A stretch of 64,000 nt of DNA from Janthinobacterium sp. J1-1 (GTDB lineage: Bacteria > Pseudomonadota > Gammaproteobacteria > Burkholderiales > Burkholderiaceae_D). A model generated the notes under the pieces. The model was not told the DNA's origin. It saw only the letters and a program-made list of their open reading frames with translations, and ran no database searches. The stretch spans positions 4,154,001 through 4,218,000 of the forward strand of contig NZ_CP132339.1 of NCBI RefSeq assembly GCF_030944405.1, given 5' to 3'. A program made the translations under genes and the position numbers. Numbering within the stretch: position 1 is the first letter of the stretch; each line of letters begins with the position of its first letter. Below are positions 26,574 through 35,908 of this stretch, one piece after another.

Positions 26574-27764
26574 TCAATGCGCCTGTTGCCGCAACGCATA
26601 GTTACGGCAATGTTCGAGGTAGCCTGTTTCGTGGTGGGCGATCAGCTGCAGCACGCTGTTCCACAGCCACGACGGAATCGCGCTGCCGTCCTCGCGGCCT
26701 TCCTGCAGTTGCCGCACCCAGTGCATGCCGGTGGCCCAGTCCATCTGCCGCGCATGCGCGCAGCCCACCACATACGCCAGGTAACTGGCGGTGCTGGCCG
26801 CGTCTTCCACGCTCAGTTCGTCGATTTCCAGTTTCAGATCTTGCGGCAGCAGCTCGCGCACGAAAATGCCGCGGCCCAGAAAGCGCTGCGGCATGGTGCG
26901 TTCGCCCAGCGCCGGCGACAGATGGCGCGCACCCGTCACCACGCGCTTGGCGTTATCGCGCGGCATGCTGGAATCCGCGTAGCGCACGGAGGTGGCCTGC
27001 ACCGCTTCCTTGATATCGATCAGGCAGTATTCGCCGTCGCCGATACCCAGCAGCACGGCGTAGCGCAAAAATCCCAGCGAACTGCAGCCCTTGACCCAGT
27101 AAGCCGCGTCGATCACTTCCAGCTTGACTTTTTTATGGCGTGATTTCAGCCGCGTCACCAGCGCGCGCAGGGCGGAGGACTCGCACAGCTCGCGGATGGC
27201 TTTCTTTTCTTTCTTTGAAATCGGCCAGAAGTTGCGCCCCATGGGGATGATGGGACGCGTTTCCAGGAAGCGCTCTTCCGCCAGTTCCTTCCACGAGCGC
27301 TGCTCGGCGCCGCGCAAGGCCATGCTGACGGCGGCGGGGCGGGGCAGGGTGCCCTGCAGTTCGGCTGGTAAAAAGGCGAACGCATAGCCCTTGAGCAGGT
27401 GTTGCAGCATGCTGGCCGTTACCACGCCGGGCAGCGAGGAGCCGCGCGCGGCCACTGCCAGCGACAGCGCCAGGCGCACCAGGTCGTGCGCGGGATTGCC
27501 GATCACGCTCTGGTCGAAGTCGCGGATCTGCAGTTGCACGCTGCCGTCCGCACTGGCCAGTGGGCCCAGGTTGCCCATATGGCAGTCGCCGCAGATCCAG
27601 ATCGGCGGCCCTTCCGGCAGACTGTGGCCGGGCTGGGCTTGCAGCCATTCGTAATACTGTGCGGTATTGCCGCGTACATAAGCATGGGGCGAGCGCGCCA
27701 TTTTCTCATCGCGCCGGTCCAGTAATACCTGGCGGCGCTCTTCGGGGGCGGGCAATCTGGGCAC
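26574..27764 (-). CDS. DUF2252 family protein
   Basis: This 396-residue protein is of the DUF2252 family, whose members look like distant kinase-fold proteins. Typical blocks are present: RGNTAQYYEWL, the WICGDCHMGNLGPL loop (reminiscent of a kinase catalytic loop), IRDFDQSVIGNPAHDLVRLALSLA (like a DFD metal loop), and the C-terminal YVVGCAHARQMDW. Cytosolic. Starts with GTG after AAGGA. It ends 2 bases from the convergent receptor stop. Biochemical role unknown. Confidence 0.88.
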   Translation of the reverse strand: MPRLPAPEERRQVLLDRRDEKMARSPHAYVRGNTAQYYEWLQAQPGHSLPEGPPIWICGDCHMGNLGPLASADGSVQLQIRDFDQSVIGNPAHDLVRLALSLAVAARGSSLPGVVTASMLQHLLKGYAFAFLPAELQGTLPRPAAVSMALRGAEQRSWKELAEERFLETRPIIPMGRNFWPISKKEKKAIRELCESSALRALVTRLKSRHKKVKLEVIDAAYWVKGCSSLGFLRYAVLLGIGDGEYCLIDIKEAVQATSVRYADSSMPRDNAKRVVTGARHLSPALGERTMPQRFLGRGIFVRELLPQDLKLEIDELSVEDAASTASYLAYVVGCAHARQMDWATGMHWVRQLQEGREDGSAIPSWLWNSVLQLIAHHETGYLEHCRNYALRQQAH

Positions 27765-27890
27765 GGTGCGATCCTTTTTAGTGAGTATGCTTCATACTAT
27801 GCCCGCAAGCATCATTCGGCTGTGCAATGCTTAACAGAATCATTACCCCGCCTGCGTTAAGCTGCATGCCTCTACACTTGGAATCATCGT

Positions 27891-28877
27891 ATGGACCTGA
27901 GTCAACACGCCGCCGTCGTCAATTGCGAAGCCTATCGCCACGGCAAAAAAATGGCGCACTTCGAGATCGACAAGGTGGGCGAATTCCTTGGCGACCCCGA
28001 TTGTTTCGTCTGGATCGGCCTGGCCGGGCCCGACAGCGCCGCCATGCGCGCGCTGCAAGCCGCTTTCGGCCTGCACGAGCTGGCGGTCGAGGATGCCGAG
28101 GGCGCGCACGAGCGGCCCAAGCTGGAAGAATATGGCGACACCCTGTTCATGGTGCTGCACACGGCCAGCCTCGACGGCCAGGCCATCGTCTACGGCGAAA
28201 CCCACGTGTTTCTCGGCTGCCGCTTTATCATCACCGTGCGCCATGGCCCCTCGGCCGGTTACGCCAAGCTGCGCGAGCGCAAGGAAACCGTGCCCGAGAA
28301 ACTGGCCAGCGGCCCCGGCTATGTGCTGTATTCCATCATCGATTTTATCGTCGACCAGTACCAGCCCTGCATCGACATGCTGCAGGCCAAGTTCCAGCAA
28401 TATGAAACCCAGCTGTTCAAGCCCAGCCTGAATGAAGACAAGCTGCAGGATTTTTACCAATTAAAAACGGAATTGCTGAAGCTGGACGCGGCCGTCAATC
28501 CGCTGCATGAAATCTGCACCCAGCTGATCCGCTTCCATGGCGATATCGTGCCCAAGGAAAACCGCATCTATTACCGCGACATCCTCGATCACGTGAAACG
28601 CGTGACGCACACGGCCAACCAGATGCGCGAAATGGTCAACGCAGCCATGCAGGTGGCGCTGGGCCAGATCTCGATCCGCCAGAACGAGGTGGTCAAGCGC
28701 CTGGCCGCCTGGGCCGGCATCCTGGCCGTGCCGACCATGGTGTTCAGCCTGTACGGCATGAACTTCGAGTTCATGCCCGAGTTGAAATGGCGTGGCGGCT
28801 ATCCGGCCGTGATGGTGGTGATTGTGGCCGGCTGTTATTTCCTGCACCGGCGGCTGAAGCGGGAAGGGTGGTTGTAG
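27891..28877 (+). CDS. corA: CorA family magnesium/cobalt transporter
   Basis: This is a 328-residue divalent-cation channel. A large cytosolic alpha/beta domain is followed by a long stalk helix and two C-terminal transmembrane helices. TM1 ends in the signature YGMNFEFMPE and TM2 is YPAVMVVIVAGCYFLHRRLK, with a basic tail. The length and layout are those of the CorA family, which works as a pentamer in the inner membrane. No regulatory RNA structure is evident in the short upstream region. Confidence 0.94.
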   Translation: MDLSQHAAVVNCEAYRHGKKMAHFEIDKVGEFLGDPDCFVWIGLAGPDSAAMRALQAAFGLHELAVEDAEGAHERPKLEEYGDTLFMVLHTASLDGQAIVYGETHVFLGCRFIITVRHGPSAGYAKLRERKETVPEKLASGPGYVLYSIIDFIVDQYQPCIDMLQAKFQQYETQLFKPSLNEDKLQDFYQLKTELLKLDAAVNPLHEICTQLIRFHGDIVPKENRIYYRDILDHVKRVTHTANQMREMVNAAMQVALGQISIRQNEVVKRLAAWAGILAVPTMVFSLYGMNFEFMPELKWRGGYPAVMVVIVAGCYFLHRRLKREGWL

Positions 28878-28885
28878 GCTTTATT

Positions 28886-29377
28886 TCAGTCCGTCATGAC
28901 GATGTCGCGCAGCTCTCTGCCGTCGTAATACAGAATTCGGCACGATGCTTCACCAAAGCACAGTCCGATTGCCTGGTTGGCGATATGCACCGTCTCGCAT
29001 GAACTACCCGGATGGCAAGCAGGCTGGTAGTCGCCAGGCACTATCATCGACAAGGCCGGCGGATTGGCATCGCCCTCGTTGTACTTGAACGATTTCAGCA
29101 GGCTGGAATAACCACCGCCAGGCGTAAAGGTGACCATCACCACGCCGACCAGCTGTTGGTCATCGTTGTACATCAACTGGACGTTATCGTCGGTATCGGC
29201 ACTCTGGATATGGCCCCTGATGGACGGCAAGGGCATCATCCGCCAGCCTGGTGGCGTCTGTACGCCCACCTGCCCTTGGGCGTCGGCAGCGGTGGCGGCT
29301 GTCGTGGCGCCAAGCGTGATGAACAGGCAGGCGGCGGCGATCCGGGCGAACAGGCGAGGAAGGGGAAAGTGGCGCAT
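28886..29377 (-). CDS. Secreted protein of unknown function
   Basis: This is a 163-residue protein with a signal peptide (FARIAAACLFITLGATTAATA). The mature part has four cysteines in its last third (PACHPGSSC and LCFGEASCR), suggesting two disulfides in the periplasm. I do not recognise the family. Start at ATG 29377, with GGAG eight bases upstream. It is convergent with corA, 8 bases apart. Confidence 0.75.
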   Translation of the reverse strand: MRHFPLPRLFARIAAACLFITLGATTAATAADAQGQVGVQTPPGWRMMPLPSIRGHIQSADTDDNVQLMYNDDQQLVGVVMVTFTPGGGYSSLLKSFKYNEGDANPPALSMIVPGDYQPACHPGSSCETVHIANQAIGLCFGEASCRILYYDGRELRDIVMTD

Positions 29378-29509
29378 GGCGAGCTCCGGTTGCATGCGGG
29401 CGGGTTGCCGCATTTGCAATCCATGCTAGGCAGTCGCGGTGCTGGCGTCAACCACTCTGGCATTACAAATCGGCAAGGTTCAGCGTTGCTGGCGATGGCC
29501 CGCCGTCAG

Positions 29510-29980
29510 TCAATCAAGGCACCGTATCCAGCCTTGCCACTGTGTATCGGGCGCGCCTCCCAGGCTGCGGTAAAACGCCTGCGCGCGCAGATTGCCTGGC
29601 AGCACATCCCATTTCAGGCGCGCGCAGCCTTGCGCCTTGCCTTCCTCCATGACAGCCGCCATCAGGGCGTGGCCGATGCCCAGGCTACGCGCGGTATGCT
29701 CCACATACAGTTCCTTGAGTACCAGGGTCGGCCGCAAGTCAAAGGTGAAAGTTATGGTGTAGACCACGGCGTGGCCGAGCAGGGCGCCGCTGGCGCTTTC
29801 GGCGACCAAGGCCGTGAATTCCTGCCGCGATTCAACGCCCAGGCCACGCTCGAGCAGATCGTTTTCGCTGACGCGGAACTGGTCAAGATAGCCTTCGAAG
29901 CGCGCCGGTCCGCGCATCAGCGCAAGCAAGGCCGTGGCATCGCGCCGGTCCGCGCGGCGCACCGTGTACAGGCTGGTCAT
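29510..29980 (-). CDS. GNAT family N-acetyltransferase
   Basis: This is a 156-residue single GNAT domain that transfers acetyl from acetyl-CoA to an amine. N-terminal RRADRRDATALLALM, strand-4 LKELYVEHTARSLGIGHALM with the CoA-binding loop, and the C-terminal NLRAQAFYRSLGG are typical, closest in style to diamine/spermidine acetyltransferases. It overlaps the upstream rhodanese gene by ATGA, so both come from one transcript. Substrate unknown. Confidence 0.9.
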   Translation of the reverse strand: MTSLYTVRRADRRDATALLALMRGPARFEGYLDQFRVSENDLLERGLGVESRQEFTALVAESASGALLGHAVVYTITFTFDLRPTLVLKELYVEHTARSLGIGHALMAAVMEEGKAQGCARLKWDVLPGNLRAQAFYRSLGGAPDTQWQGWIRCLD

Positions 29981-30393
29981 GCTTGCGCGGCAAGGTCGTC
30001 GGTTGCCGTGTCCAGCGCAAATCCTTCATCGATCCAGCCCGTGATTCCTCCTGGCATGATCTTCACGGGCCGGCCCAGCCTGGCCAGGCGGATCGCGGCG
30101 CGCGCGGCGCCGTTGCAGTGCGGGCCGGCGCAATAAGTGACGAACACGGTGTCGTCGGGGTAGTGCGCCAATTTGCTCTTGATGATTTTTCCATGCGGCA
30201 GATGGGTGGCGCCGGGAATATGGCCGGCGGCGAACTGCGCCGGTCCGCGCACGTCGAGCAGCACGAAGTCGGCGGTGCCGGAGGCCAGCGTGTGGTGGAC
30301 GTCCCAGCAATCGGTTTCAAATTGCAGCATGGCTGCAAAGTGGGCAAGGGCGACGGCTTGCGGTGCTGCGGGGACTTCGGTAACGAGCGACAT
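29977..30393 (-). CDS. Rhodanese-like sulfurtransferase domain protein
   Basis: This is a 138-residue single-domain rhodanese. It has LLDVRGPAQFAAGHIPGATHLPHG, and active-site Cys88 in YCAGPHCNGA, a loop suited to carry a persulfide. Start ATG 30393 follows AGGAAAA. It is first in a two-gene unit with the acetyltransferase and is divergent from the FtrA-type regulator, an arrangement I have seen in relatives; FtrA is the likely regulator. Confidence 0.9.
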   Translation of the reverse strand: MSLVTEVPAAPQAVALAHFAAMLQFETDCWDVHHTLASGTADFVLLDVRGPAQFAAGHIPGATHLPHGKIIKSKLAHYPDDTVFVTYCAGPHCNGAARAAIRLARLGRPVKIMPGGITGWIDEGFALDTATDDLAAQA

Positions 30394-30487
30394 GGTGTTT
30401 TCCTGGTTGGTTGCGGTGGGATGATTGTCGGCGGCGGGCGCCGCCTGGAATAGTGGCGTGAATGCCGAACTGCGGTAACATTGCGCC

Positions 30488-31459
30488 ATGAACAATCATC
30501 TTGTTGTAGCTCTCGCGTATGACCGCCTGTGCACGTTTGAATTCGGCTGTACCGTCGAAATTTTCGCCCTCGACCGCGCAGAGCTGGGTGTGCCCTGGTA
30601 CGACTTTGCCGTCTGCGCGGCCGAGCCGGGGCCTATCCGCGCCATGGGCGGCATTGCCGTGCAGGCGCCGTATGCGCTCGATCTGCTGGATCAGGCCGAC
30701 ACCATTGTGATTCCCGGCTGGCGCGATGCCGACGAGCTGCCGCCGGCGGCCCTGCTGGACAAGCTGCGCGCGGCCCATTTGCGCGGCGCGCGCCTGTGCT
30801 CGATCTGCTCCGGCGTGTTCGTGCTGGCGGCGGCCGGCGTGCTTGACGGCAAGCGGGCCACCACGCACTGGCGCTATGCCGAACGGCTGGCGCAGCGCTA
30901 TCCGGCGATCGACGTGGCGCCGGACGCGCTGTATGTGGATGAGGGCAACATCATCACCTCGGCCGGCTCGGCGGCCGGGCTGGACATGCTGCTGCACCTG
31001 GTGCGGCGCGACCATGGCGCGAAGATCGGCAATATGGTGGCGCAGCGCCTGGTCACGGCGCCGCATAGGGAAGGCGGCCAGGCGCAGTTCGTGCCGCGGC
31101 CGATGGCAAAAGACGAGGCCGGCCGGCTGGCCGCCTTGATCGACTGGCTGCGTGCGCATCCGGCCTTGCCGCATACGGTCGCCAGCATGGCCCGGCGCGC
31201 CTTGATGAGCCCGCGCACCTTGCAGCGCCAGTTCCAGGACGCCACCGGCATGGGCCCCGTCGGCTGGCTGATACGCGAGCGCGTGGCGCTGGCCAGGGAC
31301 TTGCTGGAGTCGCCCGCCACGCCGATGGCGCAGGTGGCCGAGCTGGCCGGCTTTGGCTCGGAAGAATCGCTGCGCCGGCATTTCCGGCGCATCGTCGCCA
31401 CCAGCCCGGGCGCGTACCGGCAGCGCTTCTGCCATGCTGAGATGGTTGCGAAAAAATAA
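30488..31459 (+). CDS. ftrA: GlxA/FtrA family transcriptional regulator
   Basis: This is a 323-residue regulator with an N-terminal DJ-1/PfpI-like domain (residues 1-190). Its nucleophile-elbow position is CSICSGVFVLAAAGVLDGKRATTHW. A C-terminal AraC-type double helix-turn-helix follows (about 220-315: MSPRTLQRQFQDATGMGPVGWL and VAELAGFGSEESLRRHFRRI). Opening LVVALAYDRLCTFEFGC is the FtrA hallmark. It is divergent from the rhodanese gene with about 95 bases between. The signal it senses is unknown. Confidence 0.9.
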   Translation: MNNHLVVALAYDRLCTFEFGCTVEIFALDRAELGVPWYDFAVCAAEPGPIRAMGGIAVQAPYALDLLDQADTIVIPGWRDADELPPAALLDKLRAAHLRGARLCSICSGVFVLAAAGVLDGKRATTHWRYAERLAQRYPAIDVAPDALYVDEGNIITSAGSAAGLDMLLHLVRRDHGAKIGNMVAQRLVTAPHREGGQAQFVPRPMAKDEAGRLAALIDWLRAHPALPHTVASMARRALMSPRTLQRQFQDATGMGPVGWLIRERVALARDLLESPATPMAQVAELAGFGSEESLRRHFRRIVATSPGAYRQRFCHAEMVAKK

Positions 31460-31534
31460 TTGCCATGCCTGTCACAATGGCTCATTTACAATCACCAGGC
31501 CATGCTGGTTCCCGACGATGACCCCGATTGAAAG

Positions 31535-32614
31535 ATGACCATGATGAAGCTCACTCTGTGTGCAATCCCCGTTTCCCTGGCGCTGGCCGCCATGCCGTTT
31601 TCCGCAGCGGCCCTCAATGCCGCGCCGCTGCCCGGCCTGGGCGCCGACCTGGGCCAGGCTTCCGTTTCGGGCCTGTCGTCGGGCGGCTTCATGGCGGCGC
31701 AGATCGCCACCGCGTATTCTTCCGCCATCAAGGGCGTGGGCATTATTGCCGGCGGCCCCTATGATTGTGCCTCGACCTATCCCGACCAGCCGCCGCTGCA
31801 AAATGCGATGAGCGCCTGCATGCAGCCCGCTTCGGCGGCGACGGCGGCGGACGCCGCGGTGTCCTGGCGCAATGCCCAGCGTTATGCGCAGGAAGGGCTG
31901 ATCGATCCGGTGGCCAACCTGGCGCGGCAGCGCGTGTATGTCTTCAGCGGCACGGAAGACCGGACCGTGCGCACCATCGTCGTCGACCAGGTGGAAAAAT
32001 ACTATCGCTTGGCGGGCGTGGCCCCGGCAGCCATCGCCTACAGCAAGAATGTCGCCGCCGGCCACGCCATCCTGACCGACCGCCCCGAGGACGGGCCCTG
32101 CGCCGCCACCCAGGCGCCGTATATCAACAACTGTGGTTTTACCCAGTCGCACGACTTGCTGCGCCACCTGGCCGGCACGGGCAGCCAGCCACCGAACCTG
32201 GGCCAGCCCATGGGGGAACTGATCCGCTTTGACCAGAACGAATTCGTCAAGGGCAGCCGCAGCAGCATGGACGACAGCGGCTACGCCTATGTGCCGCGCG
32301 ATTGCCGCGAGCATGCCTGCGCCGTGCACGTGGTGTTTCATGGCTGCCAGCAGGGCGCGAGGCGTATCGGTGCCCGTTTTTACGCAGGCACCGGCTACAA
32401 CCAGTATGCCGACAGCAACCGCCTGATCGTGCTGTATCCGCAGGTGCGCGCATCGAATGGCATTCCCGTCAACCCGCAGGGCTGCTGGGATTTCTGGGGC
32501 TATTCCGGCGACAACCCTTCCAGGCCGGACTTCCAGACCCGGCAAGCGCCGCAGATGGCGGCCGTGATGGCCATGGTTCGCCGACTGGGGCAGGCCCGCG
32601 CGACAGCGCGGTAA
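31535..32614 (+). CDS. Extracellular PHB depolymerase-like esterase (type-2 catalytic domain)
   Basis: This is a 359-residue secreted serine esterase. A signal peptide (residues about 1-26) is followed by the lipase box GLSSG with nucleophile Ser48 near the N-terminus. The oxyanion-hole motif VVFHGCQQG lies much later, near residue 268; this order is the mark of 'type-2' PHA depolymerases. Candidate Asp and His follow in the middle and C-terminal parts. There is no linker or substrate-binding domain, as in short periplasmic forms. Even numbers of Cys suggest disulfides. It likely hydrolyses polyhydroxybutyrate or its oligomers outside the cytosol. Start among closely spaced ATGs (31535, 31541, 31544) is not decided. 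Confidence 0.88.
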   Translation: MTMMKLTLCAIPVSLALAAMPFSAAALNAAPLPGLGADLGQASVSGLSSGGFMAAQIATAYSSAIKGVGIIAGGPYDCASTYPDQPPLQNAMSACMQPASAATAADAAVSWRNAQRYAQEGLIDPVANLARQRVYVFSGTEDRTVRTIVVDQVEKYYRLAGVAPAAIAYSKNVAAGHAILTDRPEDGPCAATQAPYINNCGFTQSHDLLRHLAGTGSQPPNLGQPMGELIRFDQNEFVKGSRSSMDDSGYAYVPRDCREHACAVHVVFHGCQQGARRIGARFYAGTGYNQYADSNRLIVLYPQVRASNGIPVNPQGCWDFWGYSGDNPSRPDFQTRQAPQMAAVMAMVRRLGQARATAR

Positions 32615-32631
32615 ACAAGATCAGCGGCAGG

Positions 32632-33918
32632 TCAAAATGCCTGGCTGACGGTATGGATCAGCAGGCCCGCCAGCCCGCCCACCACGGTGCCGTTGATGCG
32701 GATGAACTGCAAGTCGCGGCCGATCGCCAGTTCGATGCGCTCGCTCATCTCCTCGCGACTCCACAGGGCCAGCCGGCTTTCGATAAAGGCGCCCACTTCG
32801 CCGCGGTAGCGGCGCACCAGCGCGCTGCTGCCAGCGACGATGGTGGCGTTCAGCCACCCGCTGGCCTGCGCATCGCTGGCCAGCACCTTGCCGGTATTTT
32901 CCGCGATGCCGGCAATGGTGCGCGCCAGCGCGGGCTGCTCGCTGTCGAGGTCCGCCTGCAGGCGTTCGACCAGGGTATCCCAGGCTTCGCCCAGCATCGC
33001 CTGCACCTTGTCGCTGGCCAGCGCCTGCCGCTGGTAGTGGCGGACGGTGTCCTGCCAGCGGGCGTCGCTTTTCAGGTGCAGCGCGCTGTCGGCGATCCAG
33101 CCAGACAGGCGCGCGCGCATCGGGTGCTGCGGGTCGGCGCGCACGGCGACAACGAATTCCTGCAGCGACCTGATCATGCGCGCCTCGTACAGCACCATGG
33201 CCGCCTTGAGCAGCTTGTTTTCAATATGGAAGGCGTTCAGCGCGAAGTCGCCGATGGCCGCATGGTGGCTTTCGTCGGCCAGGTAGGCGGCGCCCTGGTC
33301 GAGCACGAAGTCCAGCAGTTCCTGCGGCTTGCCGTCGGCGATCAGCGCATCGATGCAGTCGGCCGCCACGCTGGACAGATTCAGCTCGCCCAGGTAGCCG
33401 GTGGCTTTACGGCGCACCAGTTCGCGCATCTGCGCATGGTCGAGCATGGCCAGCAGTTGTTTTGCCACCCGGGCGGCGGAGTGGCCCAGTTGCTCCGCGT
33501 GGCGCGGGTCGCGCAGCCAGGCGCCCAGCAGGCCGGCCGGATTGGCCCCGGCGATGCGCTCGGCGATGCCTTGCTCGGTAATGAAATGGTTTTCCACGAA
33601 CGCGCCCAGGCTCTGGCCGATGCCTTCCTTGCTGTTCGGGATAATCGCCGTGTGCCAGATGGGAATGCCCAGCGGGTGGCGGAACAGGGCGACCACGGCA
33701 AACCAGTCGGCGATCGCGCCCACCATCGATGCTTCGGCGAACGCCTCCAGGTAGCCCCAGGCCGGGTGGCCGCCACGTTGCGAGCGGGCCAGCGCAAACA
33801 GCAGGGCGGCGGCCACCAGCAGGCCGACGGCCACCCACTGCATGGTGCGCAGGCGCGCGCGCTTGAGCTGGTCGGCTTTCTTTTCCAGCTGTTCGATCAG
33901 GGCGGGGGCGGGGTGCAT
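32632..33918 (-). CDS. DUF445 family membrane protein
   Basis: This is a 428-residue protein of the DUF445 (YjiN-like) family. It has one N-terminal transmembrane helix (about residues 27-45, WVAVGLLVAAALLFALA), then YLEAFAEASMVGAIADWFAVVALFRHPLGIPIWHTAIIPNSK, the family hallmark. A long helical soluble region follows, with a C-terminal hydrophobic segment in which INGTVVGGLAGLLIH is typical. Role unknown, possibly envelope maintenance. It ends 18 bases from the depolymerase stop, convergent. Confidence 0.9.
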   Translation of the reverse strand: MHPAPALIEQLEKKADQLKRARLRTMQWVAVGLLVAAALLFALARSQRGGHPAWGYLEAFAEASMVGAIADWFAVVALFRHPLGIPIWHTAIIPNSKEGIGQSLGAFVENHFITEQGIAERIAGANPAGLLGAWLRDPRHAEQLGHSAARVAKQLLAMLDHAQMRELVRRKATGYLGELNLSSVAADCIDALIADGKPQELLDFVLDQGAAYLADESHHAAIGDFALNAFHIENKLLKAAMVLYEARMIRSLQEFVVAVRADPQHPMRARLSGWIADSALHLKSDARWQDTVRHYQRQALASDKVQAMLGEAWDTLVERLQADLDSEQPALARTIAGIAENTGKVLASDAQASGWLNATIVAGSSALVRRYRGEVGAFIESRLALWSREEMSERIELAIGRDLQFIRINGTVVGGLAGLLIHTVSQAF

Positions 33919-33955
33919 GGCGAACTCTCTGCAAATAACAAGAGTGCCATCATAA

Positions 33956-33992
33956 CTGCGGCGCGCGACAAGGGCTGTCGCGTACGCCGCAG
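33956..33992. terminator. Strong GC-rich hairpin between permease and DUF445 genes
   Basis: CTGCGGCG and CGCCGCAG pair as the outer stem and CGACA/TGTCG as the inner stem around AGGGC. It lies just past the stop of the amino-acid permease gene on the minus strand. There is no T-run, so it may be a processing or attenuating hairpin rather than a classic terminator. Confidence 0.4.
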
Positions 33993-34005
33993 GGGTACAA
34001 CAGGG

Positions 34006-35403
34006 TCAGGCTTTCGGATGCAGCAGCGAGCGCCGGCGGGCGTAGCCGAAATAAATCGCCAGGCCGATCGCCAGCCAGATGCCGAAGGCAATCCAGGTCA
34101 CCAGGCTCAAATAGCTCATCAGGGCCACGCAGAAAATCACGGCCAGCGCCGGAATCACCGGCACGCCCGGGCAGCGGAAGGCGCGCGGCAGGTCGGGACG
34201 CTTCTTGCGCAGTACCACCACGGCGATCGCCACCAGGGTGAACGCGGCCAGGGTGCCGATATTGATCAGTTCAGCCAGAATGTTCAGCGGGATCACGGCG
34301 GCGATCAGGCCGAACACGATGCCGACCAGCCAGGTGGCGAAGAACGGCGTCTGGAAGCGCGGATGCACGGTCGACAGGCGGGCCGGCAGCAGGCCGTCGC
34401 GCGACATGGCGAAGATGATGCGGGTCTGGCCGAAGGCCATCACCAGGATCACGGTGGTCATGCCGAGGATGGCGCCCAGGTCGACAAAGCCCGCGATCCA
34501 GTTTTCACCCGCATATTGCAGCGCCAGCGAAACAGGGTGGTCGACGCCGAGGAATTTCTGGTACGGCACGATGCCCGTCATGATGGCGGACACCACCACA
34601 TACAGTACGGCGCACACGGCCAGGGAACCAATAATGCCGATCGGCAGGTCGCGCGACGGTTTCTTGACTTCCTCGGCGGCCGAGGTGACGGCGTCAAAGC
34701 CGATAAAGGCAAAGAACACCAGCGCCGCCGCGCTCATCACGCCGTTCATGCCGAAGGGCATGTAAGGCTGCCAGTTGGCCGGCTGCACATGGCGCGCGCC
34801 AAACACGATAAACAGCAGCACCACGCCGATCTTGATGGCCACCATGATGTTGTTCAGGCGCGCCGATTCGCGCACGCCCCAGCCCAACATGGCGGTGAGC
34901 AGCAGCATGATCACCAGCGCCGGCAGGTTGATCCAAGTGGACACGCCGGGCAGCGCACCGGGCGCGGCCGTCAACTCCACCGGCAGCACGATACCAAAAC
35001 CGGCGATCAGCGACTGGAAATAGCCGGACCAGCCGACACAGACGGCAGCGGCCGCCAGGCCGTATTCGAGCAGCAGGTCCCAGCCTATCATCCAGGCGGC
35101 CAGCTCGCCCATGGTGGCGTAGGTGTAGGTATAGATCGAGCCGGCCACCGGCACGGTGGAGGCGAACTCCGCATAGCACAGCGCGGCAAAGCAGCAGGCC
35201 ACGGCCGCGATCACGAACGACAGCGACAGGGCAGGCCCGGCCGTCAGCGCGCCGGTGCCCGTCAATACAAAGATGCCGGTGCCGACGATGGCGCCTATGC
35301 CCATCAGCACCAGGTCGAACGGCCCCAATACCTTGGCCAGTCCGCCCGGTTTCCTGCTGTGGGCGATCATGTCGTCCAGATTCTTGGTTCTCAATAAGCT
35401 CAC
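34006..35403 (-). CDS. APC superfamily amino-acid permease (CAT/YfnA-like)
   Basis: This is an inner-membrane amino-acid transporter of 465 residues with about 12-13 helices. TM1 carries the unwound GAIVGTGIFVLTG motif, then AEFASTVPVAGSIYTYTYATMGELAAWMIGWDLLLEY and FFAFIGFDAVTSAAEEVKKPSRDLPIG are family hallmarks of the cationic-amino-acid-transporter group. I take GTG 35403 as start, because GGGAG ends at the right distance before it; an in-frame GTG at 35409 overlaps that GGGAG. Substrate unproven. Confidence 0.92.
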   Translation of the reverse strand: MSLLRTKNLDDMIAHSRKPGGLAKVLGPFDLVLMGIGAIVGTGIFVLTGTGALTAGPALSLSFVIAAVACCFAALCYAEFASTVPVAGSIYTYTYATMGELAAWMIGWDLLLEYGLAAAAVCVGWSGYFQSLIAGFGIVLPVELTAAPGALPGVSTWINLPALVIMLLLTAMLGWGVRESARLNNIMVAIKIGVVLLFIVFGARHVQPANWQPYMPFGMNGVMSAAALVFFAFIGFDAVTSAAEEVKKPSRDLPIGIIGSLAVCAVLYVVVSAIMTGIVPYQKFLGVDHPVSLALQYAGENWIAGFVDLGAILGMTTVILVMAFGQTRIIFAMSRDGLLPARLSTVHPRFQTPFFATWLVGIVFGLIAAVIPLNILAELINIGTLAAFTLVAIAVVVLRKKRPDLPRAFRCPGVPVIPALAVIFCVALMSYLSLVTWIAFGIWLAIGLAIYFGYARRRSLLHPKA

Positions 35404-35409
35404 TGTCAC

Positions 35410-35908
35410 TCCCGTGCGTTTTTATAGTGGTTTTGTCATCGTGGCCGCCTCGTGGGTGGCCAGGCGAAGGCAGATTCTAGCGCAGGGGAGGAAAGTTATT
35501 GAAGGAAATGTGGGAAATGGCGTGTGGGCTTGTTTATTTTTGCAGTGAGTGTGAAGCTTGAAAAACAGCGGGCCGGAGTGACGCGGACCTGAGAAAATGC
35601 CGATGGCGGTGTTGCAGTTTCCTTGCCGACCATGCGTACTGTCTGCGTCGCTGCGCCTTGCCTTCGACATTTTTCAGGCCCGCTTGGCCCGGTTATCCTT
35701 GGCTGTAGGCTTGGGCCTAAACAGGTTTTACTTGTATGTGTTTTTTGTAGGGATGACTTGTCTATTCGATGATTGTCTGCTTTCGCACCAAAGCGGACTC
35801 ACAGGGCATAGATGTCCAAAGTAGCGGTGACCTGCGCTGTGCGGCTTTATCGCCCAGCGTACAGTGCGTGCAGGAAACGTGGTCGACCGCCGGGTTAACG
35901 CCGCCCTA
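35410..35908. other. Gene-poor AT-richer stretch
   Basis: About 500 bases with no convincing gene. Short open frames on the plus strand have poor coding character and no ribosome binding sites. A small stem TAGGC-TTGG-GCCTA lies near 35705-35718. This begins the islet of unusual small genes. Confidence 0.5.

Noticed and set aside
27833..27852. Fur-box-like GAATCATTA upstream of corA
   Set aside because: Only one half matches; the left half has no similarity to the consensus, and a Mg/Co channel is not an expected Fur target.
32302..35397. Plus-strand open frame of over 1000 codons across the depolymerase, DUF445 and permease genes
   Set aside because: It runs antisense or out of frame to three genes with clear families; low-complexity His/Gln/Gly-rich product.
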